In this document: positions 18,331 through 26,643 of the stretch, one piece after another
How positions within the stretch are numbered: the first letter of the stretch is position 1
Layout of the letters: each line of letters begins with the position of its first letter
From: an uncultured Octadecabacter sp.
Lineage (GTDB): Bacteria > Pseudomonadota > Alphaproteobacteria > Rhodobacterales > Rhodobacteraceae
Length of the DNA: 35,140 nucleotides
Assembly: GCA_937969445.1 (NCBI GenBank)
Contig: CALBVZ010000076.1
Span: 1-35,140 of the forward strand
Direction: 5' to 3'
Notes under the pieces: model-generated
Told to the model about the DNA's origin: nothing
Seen by the model: only the letters and a program-made list of their open reading frames with translations
Databases searched by the model: none
Made by a program: the position numbers and the translations under genes

Positions 18331-18363
18331 CGTGATCACGCGCGTGCAAAAGGCATTTTGCAC
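18331..18363 (+). promoter_or_regulatory. Palindrome and perfect hairpin between lpxC and bamD
   Basis: CGTGATCACG (18331-18340) is a perfect 10-bp palindrome. Four bases later GTGCAAAA-ggca-TTTTGCAC (18344-18363) forms a perfect 8-bp stem with a tetraloop. Both lie in the 124-bp gap before bamD. No T-run follows, so the pair may be operator sites or an mRNA structure rather than a terminator. Confidence 0.45.
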
Positions 18364-18436
18364 CCAATATTTATGTGCTAGACCGATCCCAACGAGAAAC
18401 GATGTTCGAACAATAACCTTGAGCGGGGGCGCCTCA

Positions 18437-19291
18437 ATGTCAGGCCGCAGCAGCATTTTGAAACTTCGTAAAGGTCTGGCCACAGGCGTGCTTTCGCTTG
18501 GTCTGTTGGCAGGGTGCAACGCGCTAAATACCCGCGCGCCAGGGGCTTTGGAGACATATTCAGCACAAGAGATCTTTGAACGCGGCGAGTTTGAACTCGA
18601 ACGCGGGCAGGGCGATGAGGCTGCGTTCTACTTCGGTGAAATAGAACGCCTCTATCCCTATTCTGAATGGGCCAAACGCGCATTGATTATGCAGGCGTTT
18701 TCCTACCACCGTGATCAAGACTACCCGAATTCACGCGCCGCAGCCCAACGTTACATTGACTTTTACCCAGTGGATGCAGACGCGGCTTACGCCCAGTATT
18801 TGCTGGCGCTGTCCTACTATGATCAGATTGACGAAGTTGGCCGTGACCAAGGTTTGACGTTCCAAGCGCTGCAAGCATTGCGGGTTGTGATCGAACGCTA
18901 CCCTGAAAGCGAATATGCGCGTTCTTCGGTTCTGAAATTCGACCTGGCCTTTGACCACCTCGCCGCAAAAGAGATGGAAATCGGCCGTTATTACCTCAAG
19001 CGCGACCATTTCGCAGCATCGATCAACCGGTTCCGCATCGTTGTCGAAGACTTCCAAACAACGTCGCACACACCCGAAGCCTTGCACCGCTTGGTTGAAG
19101 CGTATCTGTCGCTTGGTCTTGTTGAAGAGGCCCAAACCGCAGGTGCGATCCTTGGCTACAACTACCAATCAACTGAGTGGTACGAGGATAGTTTCGCATT
19201 GCTGACAGGGCAGGGGCTTGAGCCGAAATCTATCGGCGACAACTGGCTGTCCGCCATCTATCGTCAGATGGTTCGCGGCGAATGGCTCTAG
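18437..19291 (+). CDS. bamD: Outer membrane assembly lipoprotein BamD
   Basis: Periplasmic lipoprotein of the BAM complex that folds outer-membrane proteins. I start at ATG 18437 (MSGRSSILKLRKG), which gives a normal signal peptide ending in a lipobox LLAGC with the lipidated Cys27; the ORF track's 430-residue form runs back into lpxC. The 284-residue protein has TPR-like repeats: AQEIFERGEFELERGQGDEAAFYFGEIERLYPYSEWAKRALIMQAFSYHRDQDYPNSRAAAQRYIDFYPV and following units, with the family YPYSEWA and HPT-like positions. A ribosome site is weak (GGGGGCG). recN begins 8 bp after the stop. Confidence 0.94.
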   Translation: MSGRSSILKLRKGLATGVLSLGLLAGCNALNTRAPGALETYSAQEIFERGEFELERGQGDEAAFYFGEIERLYPYSEWAKRALIMQAFSYHRDQDYPNSRAAAQRYIDFYPVDADAAYAQYLLALSYYDQIDEVGRDQGLTFQALQALRVVIERYPESEYARSSVLKFDLAFDHLAAKEMEIGRYYLKRDHFAASINRFRIVVEDFQTTSHTPEALHRLVEAYLSLGLVEEAQTAGAILGYNYQSTEWYEDSFALLTGQGLEPKSIGDNWLSAIYRQMVRGEWL

Positions 19292-19299
19292 GTTAGGGC

Positions 19300-20949
19300 A
19301 TGCTCCGCAGCCTTGATATTCGTGACATGTTAATCATTGATCGGTTGGAACTTGCGTTTCAACCGGGCCTTAACGTGCTGACGGGTGAAACTGGTGCGGG
19401 TAAATCTATCCTTTTGGATTCATTGGGTTTTGTTCTTGGATGGCGTGGCCGAGCTGAGCTTGTTCGCCAAGGCGCAGACCAAGGTGAGGTGATTGCCGAG
19501 TTTGATCTCGCCGATAGTCACGCGGCATGGGATGTGCTGCGTGAGGCGGGTTTCACATATGATGACAGCCTGATTTTGCGACGCATTAACACGCGTGACG
19601 GGCGCAAAACGGCCTGGATCAATGACCGTCGCGTCAGTGGTGAAATTTTGCGGGCGGTGTCTGAAACGCTTGTCGAATTGCACGGCCAACACGATGATCG
19701 CGGATTGCTGAACCCACGGGGGCACCGTGTGCTTCTGGATGATTTTGGCGGTCTCGCGCCTGAGTTGGCTAAGGTTCGCAGCACGTGGAAAATCTTGGTG
19801 GCAGCGAAGAAAGAACTCACTGCGGCTGAGGCACGCGTTGCTGAACTGCAGGCGGAAGAAGAGTTTCTGCGCCACGCTGTGGCTGAGCTCGATGGGCTTG
19901 CGCCGACAGCCGGTGAAGATGCCCACCTTGATCAGCAGCGCCGCAAAATGCAGGCCGCTGAGAAAATTGGCGTTGATATTTCCAAAGCACAACAAGCACT
20001 TGGCCTAAACGGGGGCGAAGGCATGCTTGGCGATGCGATGCGTTGGCTCAGCGATTCAGCTGACCAAGCAGACGGCACATTAGAAGCGCCGATCGCCGCA
20101 TTGGAACGCGCAATGGCCGAACTAAGTGAAGCGCAAGCGGGCGTCGAAGCCTGCATCGATGCGCTGGCGTTTAATCCGTTTGAGCTGGAACAAGTCGAAG
20201 AGCGCCTGTTCGCGATCCGTGGTTTGGCGCGTAAACACAATATCCTAGCGGATGAGCTTGGGCCATTTGCCGATGGATTGCGCGAGCGACTGAACGCGCT
20301 GGATCGCGGCGCGTCTGACCTTGCCGATCTAACGACAGAATTGGACATTGCGCAGGCTGGATACGACAAAGCGGCGGCTAAGTTAACGGCGTCGCGGCGC
20401 AAGTGGGCCGTGAAGCTTGATAAGGCGATGGCGAGTGAGCTTGCCCCGTTAAAAATGGAACGCGCTGTTTTCGTTACGGAAATCACAGAAGCCGAGGCTG
20501 GGCCGGATGGGGTTGATACGGTTGCCTTTACAGTTGCAACCAACCCAGGCGCGCCCGCTGGGCCGATCGGAAAGATCGCATCGGGTGGTGAATTGAGCCG
20601 CTTCCTGCTTGCGCTCAAGGTCTGTCTGACCGGCGCTGAGTCCGGCCTGACTTTGATTTTTGATGAGATCGACCGCGGTGTAGGTGGTGCGACGGCGGAT
20701 GCTGTTGGCCGCCGTTTGTCAGAGCTGGCAGGGCAGGGCCAAGTACTGGTGGTGACGCACAGCCCACAGGTTGCTGCTCTCGGGGATCATCATTGGCGAG
20801 TCGAGAAACGCCAGACCAAAGACGCGACGCTGTCGACTGTCGTTGGATTGGTGGATGATGCGCGTATCGATGAAATCGCACGCATGCTTAGCGGTGATCG
20901 CATCACTGAAGAAGCCCGCGCTGCTGCAAGGGCGTTGGTTCCTGTCTGA
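19300..20949 (+). CDS. recN: DNA repair protein RecN
   Basis: SMC-like ATPase used in double-strand break repair. The 549-residue protein has the N-terminal FQPGLNVLTGETGAGKSILLDSLGFVLG Walker A, LVELHGQHDDRGLLNPRGHRVLLDDFGG, a central coiled-coil region rich in Ala, Glu and Lys (about residues 155-375), and the C-terminal signature IASGGELSRFLLALK followed by Walker B LTLIFDEIDRGVGGATADAVG near residue 449. The ATG at 19300 is 8 bp past bamD. No LexA-type GTTC-N7-GTTC box was found upstream. bamD-recN adjacency is common in alphaproteobacteria; ligA, often next, is not here. Confidence 0.96.
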   Translation: MLRSLDIRDMLIIDRLELAFQPGLNVLTGETGAGKSILLDSLGFVLGWRGRAELVRQGADQGEVIAEFDLADSHAAWDVLREAGFTYDDSLILRRINTRDGRKTAWINDRRVSGEILRAVSETLVELHGQHDDRGLLNPRGHRVLLDDFGGLAPELAKVRSTWKILVAAKKELTAAEARVAELQAEEEFLRHAVAELDGLAPTAGEDAHLDQQRRKMQAAEKIGVDISKAQQALGLNGGEGMLGDAMRWLSDSADQADGTLEAPIAALERAMAELSEAQAGVEACIDALAFNPFELEQVEERLFAIRGLARKHNILADELGPFADGLRERLNALDRGASDLADLTTELDIAQAGYDKAAAKLTASRRKWAVKLDKAMASELAPLKMERAVFVTEITEAEAGPDGVDTVAFTVATNPGAPAGPIGKIASGGELSRFLLALKVCLTGAESGLTLIFDEIDRGVGGATADAVGRRLSELAGQGQVLVVTHSPQVAALGDHHWRVEKRQTKDATLSTVVGLVDDARIDEIARMLSGDRITEEARAAARALVPV

Positions 20950-21255
20950 CCCACTTTAGGTCGCGAAAAGTCAATCTTACCCTGTATAGGCGCAGCTAAA
21001 TTTTGAGTTTAGTTGAGAAAAGACAAGCCCAGCCGGTTGGTGTTTAACGCTGAAATACCCACGTCATTGCCACCGTCCGACCAAAACCAGCGCCGATTGC
21101 TCGACTTGTTAAAATACTCGATCTGCGATTAGAAAATCGCGCCACGAGGTCTAAAAGAAATTCTGTGACCCGAGAGTCAAATTCCAATTCACCACTCTAA
21201 TAGTGAGTAAGTTAACCTTTTGGTCAATTTCTCGCTTACCCCATTTGGGTTAAAA
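20950..21255 (+). other. 306-bp convergent intergenic region
   Basis: This gap separates the ends of recN (plus) and the LuxR-hydrolase gene (minus). I see no gene in it; the ORF starting at 21220 is mostly the antisense of the LuxR gene. It holds small inverted repeats: GCGATT-agaa-AATCGC (21125-21140) and TTACCCC-attt-GGGTTAA (21236-21253, one mismatch), the latter directly abutting the LuxR gene stop and possibly acting as its terminator. The base composition is more AT-rich than its surroundings. Confidence 0.6.
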
Positions 21256-23028
21256 TTAGGTTTTATTGAGAAATTGTTGAAGACGCTCAAGAACTTGCGG
21301 CCATTTGGCAAAGAACAGCAGTTGGCCAGCGTCCGGAAACACGTCAAAGGTTATCCACGGATAGTCGCGCCGAAATTCCGCAAGCGTTTCCGCCGGAACC
21401 TGTGGGTCTTGCAGCCCATTCATCATGATGACAGGGACAGCCCCCTTCAACGCCAAGACGGAATCCGTCCACTCGGTCGTCTCATGGGCGATAACTTCGC
21501 GGGAAAACGCGTCGTGGGCACTGTGAGTTTCTGAAAGGCAAACTTCTGAGCCAACAACCAGTGCCTCAAACACATCCGGGTTCGCGACCGCTGCCATATC
21601 CGCATCCGACTTTCCATAAACCGCTTGGAGAAAACCAGATTTCCCGAGCCTTTTGGCCAAGGCGAACCCAGCCTTAACCATAAACGGCAACAGATGAGGC
21701 GTGTAGCGTGCGCCAGCGAGGATGAAGCGGTGCCATTTATCCATTCGATCGTATTGTTCGGCACGGGTTAGGGGAAGAACGCCGGCACAGGCGATGAGCG
21801 CCGTGAGGCGACCTTCGTGTAGTAGATTGAATTGGCAGGCTAAATGAGTGTCGCTACCGAGGGTAAGCATGGGCGCTGCTTCTACGCCGACGTGGGTCAT
21901 CAGGGCGGCAAGATCATCGCAGAGTTGGGGCACATAGGGCGTTCGTTTTGGAATGGGATCAGATTTACCGTATCCAGCCCGAACAGGTACAATCACCTTT
22001 ATGCCAAGACGCGCGGCTTCCACTTCCGCCTTTGCCGGCCAACGCACCAAGCCATAATCGAGCGGCGAATAAACGAGGGGTGCCCCAAATGGATCGCCTA
22101 AAATTAGGTAATCCATTCGCCGCCCATCTTCCAATGTAAACGTCTGGAAAGGGCGGGGCGGCAAGGTGTCGTACCCTTGCGAAATGGCTTTTGTCTTTTC
22201 GGACACTTGCGTCGTGAACTGGGCAATTTCCATCGTCGAGAGTGTGAGTCGAACCAGTTCTGTTTGGCTGCGCGTCTCGGTTTTGGCCATGATGGATTTG
22301 AGCTGCGCACGGATCGTATCAACGCTGCGCCCACGGATTTTGGCCGCTTGCTGAAGAGTATTTCCCTCGGTTAGGGCGCGAACAACTTGGGATTCAGCAG
22401 GGGTTAGGTCAAAAGCGGCCCGCAACATTTCGGAAAACCCGTCAGGCCAATGGATATCTGAGGAGAGGATCAGAACATATGGCTCGCTGTCGTCAGTGCG
22501 AATGACCCGCATGTGAAACACAACTAAGCGGTCGCCTTGTGCGGTGTGGCCCCGCAAAACGACAGGTTCATCTTGTTTCACGTTCAATAGTCGGCCGATG
22601 TGGTGCGCGAGCTGGTCCGTATCACCCTCGCCAAGTTGGGCATCTTGTAAACGGTTGCCATGCTGAACGTGCAGTAGTTGGGTCGCACCGGCATTTGCCG
22701 CGATGATTGTGAGGGACCGATCAACTGCAAACGCAGCGGAATGGTCAATTTGATCGATTATCGTGCGCGGCCCTTTGCTGAAATCATCGCGCAGGACACG
22801 ATCCAAAACCTGATCCGCCCGTTCAACATGCCCTGTCAAATGCTCCAGCCCGATAATCGGAGTTTTCGACTTGTGCGCCGCAAGGCGTTCCGGCCCGATC
22901 ATGGCTTCCCAATGGTCTAACAAGGCCTCATAGCGAGACGGATCGACGGCGACTTCATAAAGCCGATCGATCATCTCGTTTGTGTTTGCGGCACTTTGCG
23001 GCGCCGCTGGCTTGTCGTCGGTACCCAT
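21256..23028 (-). CDS. LuxR-type regulator fused to a degenerate alpha/beta-hydrolase domain
   Basis: A 590-residue three-part protein. Residues about 95-190 look PAS-like (FAVDRSLTIIAANAGATQLL). Residues 206-266 are a LuxR helix-turn-helix (FDLTPAESQVVRALTEGNTLQQAAKIRGRSVDTIRAQLKSIMAKT...TELVRL). Residues 295-590 follow an alpha/beta-hydrolase plan (VYSPLDYGLVRWP, VPVRAGYGKSDP, ALIACAGVLPL, VIMMNGLQDPQVP). The nucleophile elbow reads LGSDTH (390-395) instead of GxSxG, the expected His near the end is Gln (DAGQLL, Q569), and only an acid-like Asp541 remains. I infer a sensor domain, not an enzyme. The start at 23028 has GAGGGAAC upstream. It lies 48 bp downstream of the FAD oxidase on the same strand and may be co-transcribed. 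The ligand and targets are unknown. Confidence 0.8.
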   Translation of the reverse strand: MGTDDKPAAPQSAANTNEMIDRLYEVAVDPSRYEALLDHWEAMIGPERLAAHKSKTPIIGLEHLTGHVERADQVLDRVLRDDFSKGPRTIIDQIDHSAAFAVDRSLTIIAANAGATQLLHVQHGNRLQDAQLGEGDTDQLAHHIGRLLNVKQDEPVVLRGHTAQGDRLVVFHMRVIRTDDSEPYVLILSSDIHWPDGFSEMLRAAFDLTPAESQVVRALTEGNTLQQAAKIRGRSVDTIRAQLKSIMAKTETRSQTELVRLTLSTMEIAQFTTQVSEKTKAISQGYDTLPPRPFQTFTLEDGRRMDYLILGDPFGAPLVYSPLDYGLVRWPAKAEVEAARLGIKVIVPVRAGYGKSDPIPKRTPYVPQLCDDLAALMTHVGVEAAPMLTLGSDTHLACQFNLLHEGRLTALIACAGVLPLTRAEQYDRMDKWHRFILAGARYTPHLLPFMVKAGFALAKRLGKSGFLQAVYGKSDADMAAVANPDVFEALVVGSEVCLSETHSAHDAFSREVIAHETTEWTDSVLALKGAVPVIMMNGLQDPQVPAETLAEFRRDYPWITFDVFPDAGQLLFFAKWPQVLERLQQFLNKT

Positions 23029-23076
23029 GTTCCCTCACTGCTTCGAAAGATAGCAGAAAGTTTACCCTAGGTCACC

Positions 23077-24453
23077 TTAGCCATTTAGACGCACGACTTT
23101 GCCGGGGTTGAGGACATTTTCGGGATCCAGCGCCCGCTTGATTTGGGCCATAACATCCCAACCCGTGCCATGTTCGGCGGCCATGTAGGGCAATTTCCCC
23201 ATGCCAACGCCATGCTCGCCCGTAATGGTGCCACCAAGGGCGATAGCGCGCTCAGCCATGCGAGAAGACAGGCGCTGAGCCTCCTGTTTTTCGTTAGCAT
23301 TGCCAGGGTCGATCAAAAGGATCGCATGAAAATTGCCGTCACCAACATGGCCCAAAATCGGGGCAGGGATTGAGGATGCGTCAATGTCGGCTTGGGTTTC
23401 CGCGACGGCCTGCGCGAGTTTAGAGATCGGCACGCAGACGTCCGTCACAATCGCCGTCGCGCCCTTGCGGGACGCAAGAATGGCCCAGTACGCGTGGTGG
23501 CGCATCTGCCAAAGACGCGTGCGGTCCTCGGGTTTGGTGGCCCATTCAAAGGCAGACCCGCCAAAGTCAGCGGCAATTTCGCCAAACCGTTCGGCTTGTT
23601 CTGCAACAGCCTGATCAGAGCCATGAAATTCCACCATCAGGTGCGGCGACACGGGAATGCTTGCTTTAGAATAGGCATTCACTGCGGCAACGCTGGCTGC
23701 ATCCAGAAATTCGATGCGAGCCATAGGGATACCCATCGCAATCGTGGTGCTGACAGCCTGAACTGCGTCGTCAATCGTTTTAAAGGCACAAGTGGCGGCG
23801 GCAACCGCCTCGGGCTGGCCTTGTAGTTTAAGGGTGAGTTCGGTCATCAGCCCCAATGTTCCTTCGGATCCGACCATCAGCGCGGTCAGATCATATCCGG
23901 CACTGGATTTGCGCGCACCGGATCCCGTGCGTATGATACGCCCATCCGCCAGCACAACCTCAAGCGCCATGACATTATCGCGCATGGTGCCGTAACGAAC
24001 GGCAGTGGTGCCACTGGCGCGGGTGGACGCCATGCCGCCAAGCGACGCGTTTGCCCCCGGATCGACGGGAAAAAACAAGCCCGTCGCGCGTAGGTCTTCG
24101 TTCAAGGCCTCGCGTGTGATGCCGGGTTGCACACGTACGGTCATGTCCTCTGTGTTGACTTCAAGCACCTGTGCCATGTCGCGGAAATCCAATGCGATGC
24201 CACCTTGGACCGCCAATGTATGGCCTTCCAATGACGTGCCAGCGCCGTAGCCCACGACCGGGCAGTTGTGCTGTGAACAGATCCTCATGATTTCTGAAAC
24301 CTCACCCGTTGAGGCCGGATAAGCGACGGCATCGGGAGCAATCGCATCAAAGTGAGCCTCTGATTGGCCATGCGCGGCCAAATCGGACTTGGACACGGAC
24401 AGCCTATCGCCTAACACTGTGGAAAGCGCACGTATGGCGGCGTCGATGGGCAT
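23077..24453 (-). CDS. FAD-linked oxidase, D-lactate/glycolate dehydrogenase type
   Basis: A 458-residue flavoprotein of the GlcD/D-lactate dehydrogenase (cytochrome) family that oxidises 2-hydroxyacids and passes electrons to a respiratory carrier. The FAD-binding domain (about residues 38-210) shows VVGYGAGTSLEGHTLAVQGGIALDF, the FAD site FFPVDPGANASLGGMASTRASGTTAVRYGTMRDNV and GYDLTALMVGSEGTLGLMTELTLKL. The C-terminal cap has GHVGDGNFHAILLID and ITGEHGVGMGKL, then DPENVLNPGKVV. I start at ATG 24453 because AAGGAG lies 7 bp upstream; the ORF track adds nine residues. D-lactate is the likeliest substrate but glycolate or another hydroxyacid is possible. It is divergent from the ClC gene. Confidence 0.9.
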   Translation of the reverse strand: MPIDAAIRALSTVLGDRLSVSKSDLAAHGQSEAHFDAIAPDAVAYPASTGEVSEIMRICSQHNCPVVGYGAGTSLEGHTLAVQGGIALDFRDMAQVLEVNTEDMTVRVQPGITREALNEDLRATGLFFPVDPGANASLGGMASTRASGTTAVRYGTMRDNVMALEVVLADGRIIRTGSGARKSSAGYDLTALMVGSEGTLGLMTELTLKLQGQPEAVAAATCAFKTIDDAVQAVSTTIAMGIPMARIEFLDAASVAAVNAYSKASIPVSPHLMVEFHGSDQAVAEQAERFGEIAADFGGSAFEWATKPEDRTRLWQMRHHAYWAILASRKGATAIVTDVCVPISKLAQAVAETQADIDASSIPAPILGHVGDGNFHAILLIDPGNANEKQEAQRLSSRMAERAIALGGTITGEHGVGMGKLPYMAAEHGTGWDVMAQIKRALDPENVLNPGKVVRLNG

Positions 24454-24530
24454 GGAATTCTCCTTCATTGGCTTGGTCAAAGACTATGCGGTTCCATTCA
24501 AAGGGGCCAGTCGTGCAGCAGGGGAAAGAT

Positions 24531-26219
24531 ATGGCGGAACCGCAAAAGTCAGCGATACGGCAAGGGGTAGATGATGCCCTTCAAGCCGCGCGTGATATGT
24601 GGAATGTGATCCGTGATCGTGGCCCTTCACAGGTGCAGTTTTGGTTCATTGCGCTGCTGGTCGGGATCGCCGCAAGCTTTGCTGCCATTGGCTTTCGCTT
24701 CGGGATCGAGGCGTTGCAAGCCTGGCTTTACCGCACGGATGACATTGCCAATTTGCGAACTGATGCCGCGCGTCTTGATTGGTGGTGGATACTAATTATT
24801 CCGATGGTTGGTGGTTTGCTGGTTGGGTTGATCTTGAACCGGTTCACAGACGATGGGCGCGTGCGTTCGGTTGCTGATGTGATTGAGGGGGCCGCACTTT
24901 ATGATGGTCGGGTTGAGCGGAGCAAAGGTCTTGCCTCGGCGCTGGCGTCTTTCATTACGTTGTCTTCGGGGGGCTCAACGGGGCGCGAAGGGCCGGTTGT
25001 CCATTTGGCGGCAGTTGTCTCGACATACGTGAGCCGGTTGATCCGCGCGGACGGGATTACCGGCCGTGATCTGTTGGGCTGTGCTGTTGCCGCCGCTGTT
25101 TCTGCGAGTTTTAACGCGCCAATCGCAGGTGCGCTTTTCGCACTTGAGGTCGTGCTGCGCCACTTTGCGGTACATGCCTTCGCCCCAATTGTTATCGCCT
25201 CTGTTGCGGGCACAGTGATCAACCGTCTTGTGTACGGCGATGTCACCGAATTCCTTATTCCAAATCAGAACGTGCTGGCCTTCTACGTTGAACTTCCTGC
25301 GTTCCTGATCCTCGGGTTGCTTTGCGGGCTGATTGCTGTCGTACTTATGCGATCAATCTTTTGGGCGGACAATTTCGGTTCGAACTTGCAAGCGCGGATT
25401 GGCATGCCACGTTACCTGCGTCCGATGATTGCAGGTACATTGCTGGGTGTTTTGGCGATATTTTATCCGCATATCATCGGCGTTGGATATGAGACCACAT
25501 CGGACGCCCTAACGGGCCGCTTGGTCATGCACGAGGCCGTGGTATTTGTGTTTATCAAGATCGTCGCCGTCGCCATCACAATGGCGGGGCGCATGGGGGG
25601 CGGGGTGTTTTCACCATCTTTGATGGTCGGCTCCTTAACGGGCTTGGCCTTTGGCATTATCGCCACGGGGATATTCCCAGACGTTTCGGGCGAGGGGACG
25701 CTTTATGCACTGGCCGGAATGGGCGCTGTGACCGCGGCGGTTTTAGGTGCCCCGATTTCAACGACGCTGATCGTTTTTGAATTAACGGGTGACTGGCAAA
25801 CAGGCATCGCGGTGATGGTCTCCGTTTCGCTCTCTTCGGCGCTGGCCTCAAAACTGGTGCACCGCAGTTTCTTCCTAACGCAACTGGAACGGCGCGACGT
25901 GCACTTGGCGGCAGGGCCACAGGCCTATCTGCTCGGGACGTTCAAAGTTGCCAGCGTGATGCGCGGGGTTGATCACCCCAAGGCGGCCGACCATGAAACT
26001 TGCGCGATGCTGATCTTGGAGGGAACATATGTGTTTGAAGACAAGACCTTAGATCAAGCAATGCCCATCCTTGAAGCCACGGGATCAAATTTTATTCCTG
26101 TTGTCGCCCCCGCCAACGGCGATGGCCCACCCGAGCTACGCGGTGCGCTGTTTCAGGTGGATGCCCTGCGTGCGTTTAACCGTGCATTGGCCGCAACCGC
26201 AGCCGAAGAACATTCTTAA
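24531..26219 (+). CDS. ClC-family chloride channel/transporter with a C-terminal CBS-like region
   Basis: A 562-residue integral membrane protein. I start at ATG 24531, which has GGGGAAAG upstream; the ORF track's version overlaps the divergent gene. ClC motifs: GREGPVVHLA with the gating Glu153, FNAPIAGALFALEVVLRH at 194-211, GGGVFSPSLMVGSLTGLAFG, and GMGAVTAAVLGAPISTTLIVFELTGD. The first selectivity motif GSGIP is replaced by VRSVADV (111-117). In the FNAP helix, the position matching the internal proton Glu203 of E. coli ClC is Val207. About 100 C-terminal residues look like a single CBS unit. It moves chloride or a related anion across the inner membrane; its stop overlaps the convergent DUF427 stop by 4 bp. 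Confidence 0.9.
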   Translation: MAEPQKSAIRQGVDDALQAARDMWNVIRDRGPSQVQFWFIALLVGIAASFAAIGFRFGIEALQAWLYRTDDIANLRTDAARLDWWWILIIPMVGGLLVGLILNRFTDDGRVRSVADVIEGAALYDGRVERSKGLASALASFITLSSGGSTGREGPVVHLAAVVSTYVSRLIRADGITGRDLLGCAVAAAVSASFNAPIAGALFALEVVLRHFAVHAFAPIVIASVAGTVINRLVYGDVTEFLIPNQNVLAFYVELPAFLILGLLCGLIAVVLMRSIFWADNFGSNLQARIGMPRYLRPMIAGTLLGVLAIFYPHIIGVGYETTSDALTGRLVMHEAVVFVFIKIVAVAITMAGRMGGGVFSPSLMVGSLTGLAFGIIATGIFPDVSGEGTLYALAGMGAVTAAVLGAPISTTLIVFELTGDWQTGIAVMVSVSLSSALASKLVHRSFFLTQLERRDVHLAAGPQAYLLGTFKVASVMRGVDHPKAADHETCAMLILEGTYVFEDKTLDQAMPILEATGSNFIPVVAPANGDGPPELRGALFQVDALRAFNRALAATAAEEHS

Positions 26220-26557
26220 ACGCGTTCAACGTTAACTTTGGTCAGATCAAACGCGAGGTATCCGGAAATCTCGGACACGCCATCAATCGGCGCTTCATAA
26301 GACCAAGCCGCATTCGCAAAGGTGCCGCTCTTGGCTTCCAGATTGTAATAGGTTGCCGTGCCCTTGTGAGGGCAGCTGGATGTCGTTTCAGACTTATCAA
26401 AGAACGCCATCGAGATGTCTTTGCGTGGAAAGTAGATGACCTCAGGTAAGGCACCTTCGGACAGCTCCAAGGCATCATTGCTTTCACCTAGAACAGCCCC
26501 TGCAGCACGCACAACCCACGTGCCAGAAGCAGCTTTTATCTTGATATGATCAGACAT
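26216..26557 (-). CDS. DUF427 family protein
   Basis: A 113-residue cytoplasmic protein of the DUF427 family, recognised by IKIKAASGTWVVRAAGAVLGESNDALELSEG, the conserved SSCPHKGTATYYNLE, and AAWSYEAPIDGVSEISGYLAFDLTKVNVE. Family proteins are widespread and small; no reaction is firmly known. I start at ATG 26557 (MSDHIKIK) with GGGGGGAC upstream; the ORF track's extension of 14 residues has no support. It follows the aminopeptidase P gene on the same strand with an 86-bp gap and is convergent with the ClC gene. Confidence 0.88.
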   Translation of the reverse strand: MSDHIKIKAASGTWVVRAAGAVLGESNDALELSEGALPEVIYFPRKDISMAFFDKSETTSSCPHKGTATYYNLEAKSGTFANAAWSYEAPIDGVSEISGYLAFDLTKVNVERV

Positions 26558-26643
26558 TTGTATCGTCCCCCCAAAAGACAGTATTTCCGTGATCTTCATG
26601 ATCAGGGATACTGGCCCATTCGCGTTAAGTCATAGTGTAGAGA

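Noticed and set aside
18389-18420. GTTCGAAC region examined as a LexA (SOS) box for recN
   Set aside because: It does not fit GTTC-N7-GTTC or GAAC-N7-GAAC and lies before bamD, not recN.
17999-18436. Upstream extension of bamD overlapping lpxC in another frame
   Set aside because: The signal peptide and lipobox fix the start at ATG 18437.
24309-24530. Upstream extension of the ClC ORF in the track (74 extra codons)
   Set aside because: It overlaps the divergent FAD oxidase gene. ATG 24531 has a good ribosome site and gives a normal ClC N-terminus.
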